This document shows, piece by piece, positions 18,213 to 26,874 of a DNA stretch of 50,894 nucleotides. Under the pieces are notes generated by a model that did not search any database, was not told where the DNA came from, and saw only the letters and a program-made list of their open reading frames with translations. The stretch lies in contig JAFUQS010000050.1 in assembly GCA_017472225.1 (NCBI GenBank), positions 1 through 50,894 on the forward strand. Reading direction: 5' to 3'. A program made the position numbers and the translations under genes. Origin of the DNA: Clostridia bacterium (GTDB lineage: Bacteria; Bacillota; Clostridia; Oscillospirales; Acutalibacteraceae). Positions within the stretch are counted from its first letter, which is position 1. Every line of letters starts with the position of its first letter.

Positions 18213-19631
18213 TCATACCAGTGTATTGTCTATGGGGAATATGACGGTAACAACAGTACCCTTACCTACCGTGCTTGCGACATCGAGTCTGCCGTCATGA
18301 AGCCTGACTATTTCGTCAACAACGGCAAGTCCGATACCCGAGCCCCTTACAGACATATTTGCTTTATAGAATTTTTCAGTTACATGAGGCAGGTCTTCCT
18401 TTGAAATACCGCAGCCTGTATCTGCAATTGAAACTATAACATCCGTATCCGTTACTTCGGCAAAGACGGCAACTCTGCCGCCCTGCTCAGTATATTTGAA
18501 TGCATTGTCAAGAATGTTTGCAAAAACCTGTTTTATAAGATTTCTGTCGGCAGTCATGGGAGCAATCTCATCAGGTGCCGTATATATAAGTGAAATACCT
18601 TCACGCTTTGAACGGTCATCAAAAACTGCAACAGCATTGTTAAGCTCCTGAATCATATCGACCGGCTCAGGTCTTTTTACCATTCTGCCGCTCTGCATTC
18701 TTGAAAAGTCAAGCAGGTCCTCAACTATATTATAAAGTCTGTCAGATTCACTGATGATGACCTCAATACCCTTTGCAGTCATCTCCTCGTCACCGATATC
18801 CCTTATGGTTTCAGCCCAGCCCTTTATGGCTGTGAGAGGTGTTCTCAGCTCATGGGAAACAGTGGAGATAAAGTCATTCTTGACTCTGTCCGAACGGGCA
18901 ATCTCCTCTGACATATAGTTGACAGTGTCACACAGCTCACTGATTTCGTCGTTATTGTCGGTGCTCTCAACACGTGCATTGAAGTCACCCTTTGCAATAA
19001 GCTTTGCGGTTTCGTTTATCCTGACAACAGGCCGTACGATTGAACGGATGAAGAACATACCCGAAACGGCAACAAGAGCAAAAGCCATAAGACAAAGCAT
19101 TGAAACAAACACCGTGTACATAATATGCTGTCTGTCAAGATCCTGAAGAGAAACAATAAGCCTGACAGCACCTGCCTGTGTACCGTCAGAATTGACGATA
19201 ATGAAGGTCTTTGCAAGAATCTTTTCACCCTGACTGTTGAGCCCCGTCCACATTGCAGTGCCGCTTTCGGAAAGGGACGCCTCTGTGTAATCGGGCATAT
19301 CAACGGCATCGTCAACGGAGAAGCCTGCAGAGGAAATTATAACATCACCGTCTTTATCAACAGCCCAGACATGCATAAGATATCTGTAGCCGAAGCTTTC
19401 GACAAATTCTATCGCACCCTCCTCAAAGGTCTTTTTACCGGCATCTATATAATTCTTGAAAAAGCTCTGGACTGCCGTTTTCTGCACCTTTGAGTCAATT
19501 GTGCTTTCAGCCATCTGATAATAATAGCTTTTTATGGCAACAGATGCACTCACATTGACAATAACAAGAATCATTATGATAAAGCTGAGAGTATTCATAA
19601 CCCAACGCCTTGTAATACCGCCTGAACGCAT
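18213..19631 (-). CDS. Membrane sensor histidine kinase with HAMP domain
   Basis: Two-component sensor, 472 residues. TM1 is at about 12-33, then an extracytoplasmic sensor region of about 140 residues, TM2 (near FVSMLCLMAFALVAV), a HAMP domain beginning IVRPVVRINE, a DHp helix with the phospho-acceptor SHELRTPLT, and a HATPase_c domain with ILDNAFKYT, DTGCGI and GSGIGLAVV. It resembles the WalK/PhoR/ResE class, but there is no PAS domain, so the exact class is open. Its cognate regulator is 32 bp upstream. The FG-GAP-like lipoprotein gene before that may be functionally linked. Confidence 0.93.
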   Translation of the reverse strand: MRSGGITRRWVMNTLSFIIMILVIVNVSASVAIKSYYYQMAESTIDSKVQKTAVQSFFKNYIDAGKKTFEEGAIEFVESFGYRYLMHVWAVDKDGDVIISSAGFSVDDAVDMPDYTEASLSESGTAMWTGLNSQGEKILAKTFIIVNSDGTQAGAVRLIVSLQDLDRQHIMYTVFVSMLCLMAFALVAVSGMFFIRSIVRPVVRINETAKLIAKGDFNARVESTDNNDEISELCDTVNYMSEEIARSDRVKNDFISTVSHELRTPLTAIKGWAETIRDIGDEEMTAKGIEVIISESDRLYNIVEDLLDFSRMQSGRMVKRPEPVDMIQELNNAVAVFDDRSKREGISLIYTAPDEIAPMTADRNLIKQVFANILDNAFKYTEQGGRVAVFAEVTDTDVIVSIADTGCGISKEDLPHVTEKFYKANMSVRGSGIGLAVVDEIVRLHDGRLDVASTVGKGTVVTVIFPIDNTLV

Positions 19632-19663
19632 CTGTACGCCTCCTTTTCATTTATTTATAAAAA

Positions 19664-20371
19664 TCAGGGAATCCATTTGTATCCGAGTCCCCACACAGTC
19701 AGAAGGTGCTCGGGAGCAGAGGAATCCTCCTCAATTTTCATTCTCAGTCTTCTGATATTGACATCGACAACCTTTTCGTCACCGTAATAGTCCGTACCCC
19801 ATACATACTCAAGGATATCAAGCCTTGACAGAGGCACATCGGGATTACGCATGACATATTCCATTATCTGGAATTCAACCTGAGTGAGTTCAACTTCCTC
19901 ACCGTTTTTGTTAAGGCTCCTTGTACGCATATTAAGGGTGAATTCACCGCTTGTGAGTATATCGCCCGAGCCCTTATTCTTGTCGGAAAACTCTTTATTT
20001 ACGGAAACACGCCTGTAAATAGCATCAACTCTCGCCATAAGCTCTGACGGTGAGAAGGGCTTGATGACATAGTCATCAGCACCTACGAGAAGCCCTGTGA
20101 CCTTGTCCATTTCCTGAGACTTTGCAGTGAGCATTATAATGCCGATTGTACTGCTCTTCTGCCTCAGATATTTACAGACCTCAAGGCCGTCAACCTCGGG
20201 CATCATTATATCAAGGAGTGCGACATCAAAATCGCCGTCACATTCGTTGTATTTTTCAATGGCAATCCTGCCGTTTGCCGCCTCGACGACATCATAACCG
20301 CTTCTTCTGAGATTTATTACAATAAACTCTCTTATGGCGGTTTCGTCTTCGGCAATAAGAATTCTTTTCAT
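19664..20371 (-). CDS. OmpR/PhoB-family response regulator
   Basis: DNA-binding partner of the adjacent histidine kinase. The 235 residues have a receiver domain with acidic pocket EDE at 8-10, phospho-acceptor Asp in DVALLDIMMP (about 56), Thr in MLTAKS and Lys in VIKPFS. The C-terminal winged helix carries ELTQVEFQIMEYVM and a recognition helix VDVNIRRLRMKIE, ending VWGLGYKWIP. It sits between the lipoprotein gene (13 bp) and the kinase. Target genes cannot be deduced. Confidence 0.94.
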   Translation of the reverse strand: MKRILIAEDETAIREFIVINLRRSGYDVVEAANGRIAIEKYNECDGDFDVALLDIMMPEVDGLEVCKYLRQKSSTIGIIMLTAKSQEMDKVTGLLVGADDYVIKPFSPSELMARVDAIYRRVSVNKEFSDKNKGSGDILTSGEFTLNMRTRSLNKNGEEVELTQVEFQIMEYVMRNPDVPLSRLDILEYVWGTDYYGDEKVVDVNIRRLRMKIEEDSSAPEHLLTVWGLGYKWIP

Positions 20372-20384
20372 TATAATACCCCTT

Positions 20385-21770
20385 TTAGATAAGAGAAAAA
20401 TATGAAACTATGTTTGTACGGGTAAGCCCTGCACTCTCGCCCGCTTCAGTGATTTCACATGTGTATTTTACATTTTCGCCCGAAATGAGATAAGTGCCGA
20501 TGCTCACCGTTTCACCTGCAGGGACAACGGTTATGGTAAAGAGAAGCTCAGGCTCGGCAATTTCATTTTCGTCTGACGTTTCGGGAAGCCTGAAAAACTG
20601 GGAAATTCTTTCATCAGGATAGAACATCACACACCAGTCAGACATGACCTCACTGTCATAGACAAATCTGAAGCCGTCATCCTCATTACTGAAATAGCTG
20701 TGTACGGGAGTAAAGCCGCCCTCATCGTATTTATTCCAGTTTATGATATAAACATTTTCATGACCTGCAGCAATTCCCGTTTCAGGATTTTTCCTGATAA
20801 TCAGGCTCTCGGGCATCAGTGTTGTTGCAGGGATTTCAATTTCGCCGTCCTTATCTACATCTGCACATTCAAGAGGCAGTGAACGGCTTGTGGGACAGGA
20901 TGCAACCGTCAGCATATCAACGGAAAATGCAGTTGCAAGGGTATTGTTTTCACCGTCCCAGTAAACAAGCTCCGTCAGGTAAGAGTCATTGCCAGCTTCA
21001 TCAATATAGACATACTTTCTGCCATCTGCCCAGCCCGATGTAATAGAGCTGATTGCAGTAATCTCAGAATAAAGACTTATCTGCCCGACTGCATTTATCT
21101 GATAATCATTATTATCCGTTTTAACCATTTTCAGAAGTCTTGCATCTGTTGTATATGCATCGGAGGTTGAATTGATGAGAGCGACGAGAATCTCCTTTTC
21201 ACCGTCATCATCAAGGTCAACGGGGAACATGCTTGTATAGGTTTCGATTGCAAGCACCTTGTAATCCATGTTCTTTCCCGACTTATCGGATGAATAGACA
21301 GACAGCTTCTTGTTGGTTTTTGAATCCATGGATGACCAACCGACAAGGATTTCAGATACACCGTCATCATTCAGGTCGCTGAATTCAATGGCATATACAT
21401 CGTTACCCTCACCGGGAGTGGTCTCCTTTGCTTCCCATTTTCCGTCTGCATAATCAAACACATACATGTTTATTACCATTTCCTCTGCCTTGAGTGAATA
21501 GAAAACAAAGGCTTCATCACTCTTGTCACCGTCACAGTCATAACGGACAAAGGCTGAACGGTGGGAGCCTGCAACGGGATATCTGAGTATATATTCACCC
21601 TTTTCCGCAATGGCTGCCTCAAACGCCGCCTGCAGAGCACCGTCATCACCTGACAGCTTGGGAGGTCTTACAAGGTTCTCTGCTGAGTTGAAGGTCAGTA
21701 CATCACAGCCCGTGAATACAGTTATCACGGCAATAATAACAGCAACAAACGATATTATTCTTTTATGCAC
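20385..21770 (-). CDS. Lipoprotein with VCBS/FG-GAP-like calcium-loop repeats
   Basis: Not matched to a named gene. The 461-residue precursor has a lipoprotein signal peptide ending in the lipobox VFTGC (Cys22). It then has repeated Asp-rich calcium-binding-like loops: DLNDDGVSEILV, DLDDDGEKEILV and DVDKDGEIEIP, each followed by a hydrophobic strand, as in beta-propeller FG-GAP/VCBS proteins. It lies between the cdaR-like gene (15 bp) and the response regulator (13 bp). A surface binding or sensory accessory role is plausible, but that is inference from position. Confidence 0.75.
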   Translation of the reverse strand: MHKRIISFVAVIIAVITVFTGCDVLTFNSAENLVRPPKLSGDDGALQAAFEAAIAEKGEYILRYPVAGSHRSAFVRYDCDGDKSDEAFVFYSLKAEEMVINMYVFDYADGKWEAKETTPGEGNDVYAIEFSDLNDDGVSEILVGWSSMDSKTNKKLSVYSSDKSGKNMDYKVLAIETYTSMFPVDLDDDGEKEILVALINSTSDAYTTDARLLKMVKTDNNDYQINAVGQISLYSEITAISSITSGWADGRKYVYIDEAGNDSYLTELVYWDGENNTLATAFSVDMLTVASCPTSRSLPLECADVDKDGEIEIPATTLMPESLIIRKNPETGIAAGHENVYIINWNKYDEGGFTPVHSYFSNEDDGFRFVYDSEVMSDWCVMFYPDERISQFFRLPETSDENEIAEPELLFTITVVPAGETVSIGTYLISGENVKYTCEITEAGESAGLTRTNIVSYFSLI

Positions 21771-21785
21771 TGACCGTCACTCCTT

Positions 21786-22805
21786 TCAGGTTGTAAGCTT
21801 TATTGTTATGATAAATTCAAATTCTTCGTCAGGAATCTTTACCCCTTCGGGCAGTTCTATGTCTCCTGACATGACAGAAAACTCATTGTCACCATCTTCA
21901 AGTGATTCATAATCAACTGTCAGAATGGAAATTTCATTACTGTCGTATTCTGATTCGGTATCAATTTTTGCAATTATTGTTTCAGTGTTGAATGAGACTG
22001 TGACATCTCCTGTTTTTTCACCTGTGAACTCAACTGTTGGTGTGAGTTCCGCAATTCTGTCAATATTGACCTTTACGAAATAATCCTGCTGTTCAACATA
22101 TCTTACATACTGGTTGATTGAAACAGTGTCAGATGCACTGTTACCCTGGAAGCTCATTTCAAGAGGAATTGTCGATGATTCAAAAAGAAGCTCCTCAGGC
22201 AGTATCGGTGTTGCTTCTGCACGGACAATCTTGTTGACCTCTGTTGCAGGTCCCGTAATTTTAACAGATGTTACGGGAAGGTCAACTGAACGCAGCTGAT
22301 AGCCCTCTGCAAGCTTGTTATCAAAAACAGTCTTGTCAAGGAATATATTTACTTCCTTTTCAAGCTCAGCATCAAAATATATATTGACACTTGTCTTTGA
22401 CTGCTGGGAAATTGTGATATCCTGACTCTCCTGCTTAAGGCTGACACGCAGTGGAAGCTTTGAAACACCTGCAGAATCAACCGTATTAAGGTTTGCCGAA
22501 ACAAGAATATCGTCAGGAGTAAGTCTTGTTATAAGATATCTCGGACCCGTAACGGTGACATCGATAGCTTCATCGCTCTGCCAGAAATTCTTGTAGCCCT
22601 TCTGTGCAACAAGGCTGTTTTCGGTGTTTACCGTAATGGGTATGTTATAAATCGTGTATGATTCCTCAGGGCTTGCATACATCGCAACTGCAAGCCAGAT
22701 AAAAAATGCGATGATAAGTGAAAGAAGCAGTACAAACTTATTGTTGTTCATAAGGTCGTTGAAGGTCTTCACTTTATGTTCTTTTTTAACGGGAGCATTA
22801 CTCAT
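21786..22805 (-). CDS. cdaR: YbbR-domain regulator of diadenylate cyclase (CdaR-like)
   Basis: CdaR homologues bind CdaA and tune c-di-AMP production. The 339 residues have one N-terminal membrane helix (about 26-44), then extracytoplasmic YbbR repeats recognisable as strands around NIPITVNTE, KLPLRVSL, LPVTSVKITGP and VSFNTETIIAKI. It starts in an ATGA overlap with the cdaA stop codon, so the two are translationally coupled. No glmM follows, unlike Bacillus and Listeria; a lipoprotein and two-component system come next instead. Confidence 0.9.
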   Translation of the reverse strand: MSNAPVKKEHKVKTFNDLMNNNKFVLLLSLIIAFFIWLAVAMYASPEESYTIYNIPITVNTENSLVAQKGYKNFWQSDEAIDVTVTGPRYLITRLTPDDILVSANLNTVDSAGVSKLPLRVSLKQESQDITISQQSKTSVNIYFDAELEKEVNIFLDKTVFDNKLAEGYQLRSVDLPVTSVKITGPATEVNKIVRAEATPILPEELLFESSTIPLEMSFQGNSASDTVSINQYVRYVEQQDYFVKVNIDRIAELTPTVEFTGEKTGDVTVSFNTETIIAKIDTESEYDSNEISILTVDYESLEDGDNEFSVMSGDIELPEGVKIPDEEFEFIITIKLTT

Positions 22806-23704
22806 TTTGTCTTATCCCCCTTTGACTTTTTAAATGAAAACTTTTTCTTTCCCTGTTCATTATCGTCATCGGAGCCGACAAGAAGCTCTGCAAGTATTTC
22901 ACGAAGCTCTGCATCGGAAAGACCTCTCTGGAGCTTACCGTCCTTTGCAACGGAGATAATGCCTGTCTCCTCACTTGTGACAACGGCGATTGCATCTGAA
23001 CGGAGAGAAACCTCCATTGCAGCTCTGTGACGGGTTCCCACATGCTCGGTGACTTCCTTTTCGTTTTTGAGAGGCACAACACATCTTGCAGCGACGATTC
23101 TTCCGTCTTTAATGACAATCGCACCGTCATGAAGAGCAGCCTTGGGATAGAATATGCTCAGCAGCATTTCCGTTGTGACACATGAATCAACGGGTGTACT
23201 CTGTCTTGTGATGTCACCGAGCAATGATTTCCTCTGAAAAACAATAAGTGAACCGACCTTATTTTCGCTCATCTCGGCACATGCACGGCACACGTTGTTG
23301 ATGACATCGTATGTTTCATCGGTGTCTGCCTTTGAGCTGAACAACGAAAGGACGGCAAAATTCTTCTTCTGTCCCATTCTTTCGAGTGCCTGCCTTATCT
23401 CACCGCTGAAAACGATGACAAGAATAACAAGCAGGTCACCGAAAACATTGCTGAAAATGAATTTACTTGCATTCATCTCAAGCAGGTTGACAAAAAGGTA
23501 AAGCACAACAATAAGTGCAGCACCCTTCATAATCTGGATAGACTGGGTTTTCCTCATCTGAATAATGATTGCATACACAATGAATGCAACGAAAAGAATA
23601 TCGATAACATCCTTGATTGAGTTAAAACTCATAAAGGCACCTGCAAACTTATCCCATGTGGATGCAAGAGTGTCTGAAATTGAAAGTAAACCTGAAAATT
23701 TCAA
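22802..23704 (-). CDS. cdaA: Membrane diadenylate cyclase CdaA
   Basis: Condenses two ATP to c-di-AMP, the messenger controlling potassium and cell-wall homeostasis in Firmicutes. Three membrane helices (about 31-48, 60-75, 85-100) precede a DAC domain with catalytic DGA at 193-195 and RHR at 225-227. The 300 residues are somewhat longer than typical because of a Lys-rich C-terminal tail (KKKFSFKKSKGDK). Overlaps the cdaR-like gene by 4 bp and lies 39 bp after ispF. Confidence 0.96.
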   Translation of the reverse strand: MKFSGLLSISDTLASTWDKFAGAFMSFNSIKDVIDILFVAFIVYAIIIQMRKTQSIQIMKGAALIVVLYLFVNLLEMNASKFIFSNVFGDLLVILVIVFSGEIRQALERMGQKKNFAVLSLFSSKADTDETYDVINNVCRACAEMSENKVGSLIVFQRKSLLGDITRQSTPVDSCVTTEMLLSIFYPKAALHDGAIVIKDGRIVAARCVVPLKNEKEVTEHVGTRHRAAMEVSLRSDAIAVVTSEETGIISVAKDGKLQRGLSDAELREILAELLVGSDDDNEQGKKKFSFKKSKGDKTK

Positions 23705-23743
23705 TCAAATCACCGCCTGAAGTCAGTTTGAGTATAATAACCG

Positions 23744-24217
23744 TTATTTTTCAATAAGACAGACAGCATGTGAGGATATTCCCTCAAGTCTGCCCGTAAA
23801 ACCGAGATTTTCCTCCGTAGTGGCCTTGACATTCACACAGTCTGAATCAATCTGACATGCAGAAGCAATGTTTTCAGCCATCTGACGGGTAAACTTACCG
23901 ATTTTGGGTTTCTGTGCTATAACTGTTGCATCAATATTGACAACAGTATAGCCTTTTTCTTTAAGTAATGCGACAACATGCTTCAGAAGTATCATGCTGT
24001 CGATACCCTTATAGCGTTCATCGCTGTCGGGGAAATGCCTTCCTATGTCACCGAGTGCGGCTGCACCTAAAAGTGCATCGCTTACTGCATGGAGAAGTAC
24101 GTCTGCATCGGAATGACCCAAAAGGCCGAATTCATAATCTATTTTCACACCGCCTAAAAACAGCTCTCTGTTTTCAGCAAAACGGTGGACATCGTAACCG
24201 TGACCGACCCTTATCAT
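23744..24217 (-). CDS. ispF: 2-C-methyl-D-erythritol 2,4-cyclodiphosphate synthase
   Basis: Fifth step of the MEP isoprenoid pathway. The 157-residue protein starts [13 protein letters not shown], whose Asp9 and His11 are metal ligands, then has [27 protein letters not shown] and the C-terminal [14 protein letters not shown]. The ATG at 24217 overlaps the TGA of the aminotransferase (ATGA), so I reject an upstream in-frame ATG at 24256 inside that gene. Separate from ispD, which is not in the window. Confidence 0.96.
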   Translation of the reverse strand: MIRVGHGYDVHRFAENRELFLGGVKIDYEFGLLGHSDADVLLHAVSDALLGAAALGDIGRHFPDSDERYKGIDSMILLKHVVALLKEKGYTVVNIDATVIAQKPKIGKFTRQMAENIASACQIDSDCVNVKATTEENLGFTGRLEGISSHAVCLIEK

Positions 24218-25485
24218 GACAGTGCCTCTGCAGCTGCAAGCTTGACTGCTACACAAAGAAGCTCTGCAGCCTTTTCAAGCTCTTCAACTGAAGGATATGA
24301 AGGCGCAATTCTGATGTTCTTATCCTCGGGGTCATTCTTATAAGGGAATGTTGCACCTACACCTGTGAGTGTAAGTCCTGCTTCCTTACAAAGCTGACCT
24401 GCATATTTTGCACTGCCTGTGTCAACATTGAGAGATACGAAATATCCGCCGCCGGGCTTGTGCCATGATGCAATACCGAGACCGCCGAGCTCCTTTTCAA
24501 GCATATCAAGGACAGCATCGAACTTGGGACGCATGATTGCCGCATGCTTCTTCATAACAGCCTTAAGGGCGTCAACCGTGGGATACATCTTTGCATGACG
24601 GAGCTGATTCATCTTGTCATAGCTGATAATCTGGATTGTGAGTCTCTTAAGAATTTCTTTTATATTGTTGTCTGATGCGGCAAGAGCAGAGATGCCTGCA
24701 CCGGGGAAAGTAACCTTTGAGGTTGAGCAGAACTCAACGAAATTGTCTTCAGTTCCGTATTTCTTTGCATAATCAAAGATGTTTGCAAGCTCATCACCCT
24801 CTTCATAAACCTCGTGAATGATGTAAGCATTGTCCCAGATTACTCTGAAATCAGGTGCCGCGGGCTTCATCTTTGCAAGGCGTTCAACAGTTTCCTCGGA
24901 ATATGTGAAGCCGTCGGGATTTGAATACTTGGGAACACAGAACATACCCTTGACTGAGGGGTCCTTGACAAGCTCTTCAACCTTATCCATATCGGGGCCT
25001 GTTTCGCTGATGGGCACATTGACCATCTTTATGCCGAAATATTCTGCAATACCGAAATGACAGTCATAACCGGGTACAACAGCAATGAACTTTACATCTT
25101 CCTGCTGACTCCAGGGCTTGCAGCCGCCGATACCGTGGCTCCAGCACTGTGAAATAAAGCTGAACATCAGCTCAAGGCTTGCATTACCGCCCATGATGAT
25201 ATTCTTTGTTTCAACGCCTAAAAGCTCAGCAAAAAGCTCCTTTGCCTCCTGAACACCGTCAAGAAGACCGTAGTTTCTGCAGTCAAAGCCTGTCTTGCTC
25301 TGATAATCTGTAATTTCAAATGCCTTTTTAAAATCCTCAAAAGCCATATCAAGCTGTACAGGTGAGGGCTTGCCTCTTGACATGTCAATTGAAAGCCCCT
25401 GAGCCTTGATATCGTCGTAACGCTTCTTATTTTCAGCAACAAATGCCTGAAGCTCGTCTTTTGTAAATTCCTGCAATCTCTTCAT
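24214..25485 (-). CDS. PLP-dependent class I aminotransferase (aspartate-type)
   Basis: Fold-type I aminotransferase of the aspartate aminotransferase subfamily that includes large Clostridial and actinobacterial enzymes. The 423 residues include [13 protein letters not shown] near the N-terminus, [17 protein letters not shown], and the PLP-lysine motif [11 protein letters not shown]. An Arg near the end ([11 protein letters not shown]) should bind the substrate carboxylate. It is the first gene of the operon, with an AGGAGAT ribosome site and a promoter about 80 bp upstream. Amino-acid specificity cannot be fixed from sequence; aspartate/glutamate is most likely. Confidence 0.88.
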   Translation of the reverse strand: MKRLQEFTKDELQAFVAENKKRYDDIKAQGLSIDMSRGKPSPVQLDMAFEDFKKAFEITDYQSKTGFDCRNYGLLDGVQEAKELFAELLGVETKNIIMGGNASLELMFSFISQCWSHGIGGCKPWSQQEDVKFIAVVPGYDCHFGIAEYFGIKMVNVPISETGPDMDKVEELVKDPSVKGMFCVPKYSNPDGFTYSEETVERLAKMKPAAPDFRVIWDNAYIIHEVYEEGDELANIFDYAKKYGTEDNFVEFCSTSKVTFPGAGISALAASDNNIKEILKRLTIQIISYDKMNQLRHAKMYPTVDALKAVMKKHAAIMRPKFDAVLDMLEKELGGLGIASWHKPGGGYFVSLNVDTGSAKYAGQLCKEAGLTLTGVGATFPYKNDPEDKNIRIAPSYPSVEELEKAAELLCVAVKLAAAEALS

Positions 25486-25565
25486 GTTTATCTCCTGTTC
25501 TGAATTAAATACAATATTTTGTTTAAAAAACTATTGAATACAGTTTTTATATATTAAATCACTTT

Positions 25566-25594
25566 ATTATATCATATCAGAATTCTCAGTACAA
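25566..25594 (-). promoter_or_regulatory. Extended -10 promoter of the aminotransferase-to-rluB operon
   Basis: On the minus strand TTGTAC (25,589-25,594), 17-bp spacer and TATAAT (25,566-25,571) preceded by TGA (extended -10) lie about 80 bp before the aminotransferase ATG. The -10 is exact; the -35 is weak. Confidence 0.7.
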
Positions 25595-25727
25595 GTATTT
25601 TTTTATTTATTTATAAAATAAATTATATAATAAATAACATGTCATTGCCGTGTTTCGATGTCACAGCTCTGAAACGACACAAAAAAACAAATGGTGAAAA
25701 TTTTTTTGAAAAAATTAAAAAAAGGTA

Positions 25728-25756
25728 TTGACATTTGTGTTTCGGTGTGGTATATT
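25728..25756 (+). promoter_or_regulatory. Promoter of the tRNA pair
   Basis: TTGACA (25,728-25,733), 17-bp spacer and TATATT (25,751-25,756) lie 19 bp before the 5' end of tRNA-Thr, a strong stable-RNA promoter. The rest of 25,595-25,727 is AT-rich and shows no gene. Confidence 0.85.
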
Positions 25757-25775
25757 ATGTCTCGCGTTGAGAGTT

Positions 25776-25851
25776 GCTGGTGTAGCTCAGTTGGTAGAGC
25801 AGCTGATTTGTAATCAGCAGGTCGGGGGTTCGAGTCCGTCCACCAGCTCCA
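25776..25851 (+). tRNA. tRNA-Thr (TGT anticodon)
   Basis: A 76-nt cloverleaf with acceptor arms GCTGGTG/CACCAGC and encoded CCA. The anticodon stem GCTGA/TCAGC encloses loop TTTGTAA with anticodon TGT at 25,809-25,811. The D-loop has AGCTCAGTTGGTAGAGC and the T-loop GGTTCGAGTCC. First of two tRNAs on one transcript. Confidence 0.97.
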
Positions 25852-25884
25852 TTTTTATGCTCTCTCGACAAAACAGAATAAGTT

Positions 25885-25969
<85 letters not shown>

Positions 25970-25970
25970 G

Positions 25971-26002
25971 AAAAAGACGATTGCGAAAGCAATCGTCTTT
26001 TT
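25971..26002 (+). terminator. Terminator of the tRNA operon
   Basis: A perfect 14-bp stem (25,971-25,984 with 25,989-26,002) with a GAAA tetraloop, A-rich on the 5' side and ending in TTTTT. It lies one base after tRNA-Tyr and could work in both directions. Confidence 0.92.
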
Positions 26003-26006
26003 CAGT

Positions 26007-26173
26007 TATATTCGCCTTGCGGCGAGTGATATTGCTACGCAGTGATATTGTCTAAAGCCGAGTGATATCGGGCTTCGCCCAGTTTTATGGCGAATATAAT
26101 ATCACTGAAACCGCAGGTTTCAATATCACTTTTGCGTAGCGAAAATATCACTGTGCCGTAGGCACAATATCAC
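26007..26173. repeat. Modular palindromic array 1 (GTGATAT/ATATCAC spacer motif)
   Basis: Seven copies of a 7-bp motif separate short hairpins. GTGATAT occurs at 26,026, 26,042 and 26,062, and its reverse complement ATATCAC at 26,099, 26,123, 26,145 and 26,167. The hairpins between them differ in sequence: TCGCC/GGCGA, GGGC/GCCC, GAAACC/GGTTTC, GTGCC/GGCAC, most with 3-4-nt loops. A perfect 10-bp repeat (26,007-26,016 and 26,089-26,098) brackets the left part, and GCTACGCA on the left matches TGCGTAGC on the right. No reading frame explains it. Confidence 0.8.
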
Positions 26174-26264
26174 TAAAATTTAGGTCAATATGGTATTTTG
26201 CGGCTTATTGACCTTGGAAAAGACCAACTTTAAGTTGGCATTTAAAGAGTTCGCAGCCTCCCAC

Positions 26265-26292
26265 CCTCGTATCATTTGATACGAGGTTTTTT
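26265..26292 (+). terminator. Strong terminator-like hairpin
   Basis: A perfect 10-bp stem CCTCGTATCA/TGATACGAGG with a TT loop, followed by TTTTTT. No gene lies directly upstream on the plus strand, so it may end a small RNA or a degraded transcript. Confidence 0.8.
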
Positions 26293-26307
26293 ATCAAAGA
26301 AAAAGGA

Positions 26308-26343
26308 GGCTGTCTCACTAACTAAGTGAGGCAGCCCCTTTTT
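26308..26343 (+). terminator. Terminator-like hairpin with GGCTGTCTCACT arm
   Basis: A 12-bp stem (26,308-26,319 with 26,325-26,336, one G-T wobble), AACTA loop and TTTTT tail. The AGGCTGTCTCA-type arm also resembles some transposon ends, so a mobile-element remnant is possible. Confidence 0.6.
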
Positions 26344-26415
26344 ACTTTTCCGCTATTCCGATAAAACTTTGGAATTTGCCGTACAAATTCCCTGCTTGTT
26401 AAGGTATAAGACCAA

Positions 26416-26458
26416 ACCGCCCGAAGAATGAAAATTTTTTCGGGTGGTATCTTTTTTG
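26416..26458 (+). terminator. Terminator-like hairpin before array 2
   Basis: A 10-bp stem ACCGCCCGAA with TTCGGGTGGT (one G-T wobble), a 13-nt A/T-rich loop and a T-tract. The third such structure in 200 bp. Confidence 0.6.
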
Positions 26459-26464
26459 TGTAGT

Positions 26465-26623
26465 TTCAAACCTGCTGTTTGAAGTGAAGTTGTAATGAAT
26501 CACAGTGAAGTATTTGCTTTTCGGCAAATGTGAAGTTAAGTTTGCCCAAAAACACCGGCGAAGCTAACTTCACTGTCACAAGGCAACTTCACTTGCCCGT
26601 CAGGGCAAACTTAGTTTCGGCAC
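26465..26623. repeat. Modular palindromic array 2 (GTGAAGT/ACTTCAC spacer motif)
   Basis: Same plan as array 1 with a different motif. GTGAAGT occurs at 26,484, 26,505 and 26,530, ACTTCAC at 26,567 and 26,586. Hairpins between them include TTCAAAC/GTTTGAA, ATTTGC/GCAAAT and TTGCCC/GGGCAA. A perfect 10-bp repeat AAGTTTGCCC/GGGCAAACTT (26,538-26,547 and 26,603-26,612) brackets the right half. A further pair TTCGGCAC/GTGCCGAA links 26,616-26,623 to 26,661-26,668. No coding sequence seen. Confidence 0.75.
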
Positions 26624-26874
26624 GCTATGTGCATTTTTCAAAATACTGCCTTATGTGGTTGTGCCGAAGGCGGCTGCTGTGTTTTTGTAAGGAAAGTGTG
26701 TCAGTCATATTTTTGTTAAAATTAGGCAAAATCTGCATAAGCCGGGTTTATTTTCAGAATTTATTAAGAAAATTGCATAAAGCTTTCTCAGAAATATTGT
26801 ATTAAGAATTTAAAGTTGTATAATGGTGTTGTCTTTAGAATAATAAACATCAGATTAGGTAAGGAGAGGATAAA
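26624..26874 (+). promoter_or_regulatory. Upstream region of the ATP synthase operon
   Basis: No gene is recognised here. A TATAAT at 26,819-26,824 with a weak -35 (TTGTAT, 16-bp spacer) is the best promoter candidate for the ATP synthase operon, leaving a leader of about 45 nt to the GTG start. The AAGGAGAGG ribosome site is at 26,861-26,869. Confidence 0.5.

Larger units (their letters stand above)
26174..26464. other. Gene-free region with serial hairpins
   Basis: No coding region was recognised here. The stretch holds GGTCAATA/TATTGACC (26,183-26,213), CCAACTT-T-AAGTTGG (26,224-26,238) and the three terminator-like hairpins listed separately. It links the two palindromic arrays. Confidence 0.6.

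Noticed and set aside
25485..25727. Riboswitch or T-box leader for the aminotransferase operon
   Set aside because: The leader is short, AT-rich and has no stem series, T-box motif or terminator.
26240..26290. tRNA 3' remnant or attachment site near the GTTCGCAGCCTCCCACC stretch
   Set aside because: Only a loose resemblance to a T-arm. No acceptor stem or direct repeat of a tRNA end could be found.
26007..26623. CRISPR array
   Set aside because: The repeated motif is only 7 bp, flips orientation within each array and separates hairpins, not spacers. No cas gene is near.
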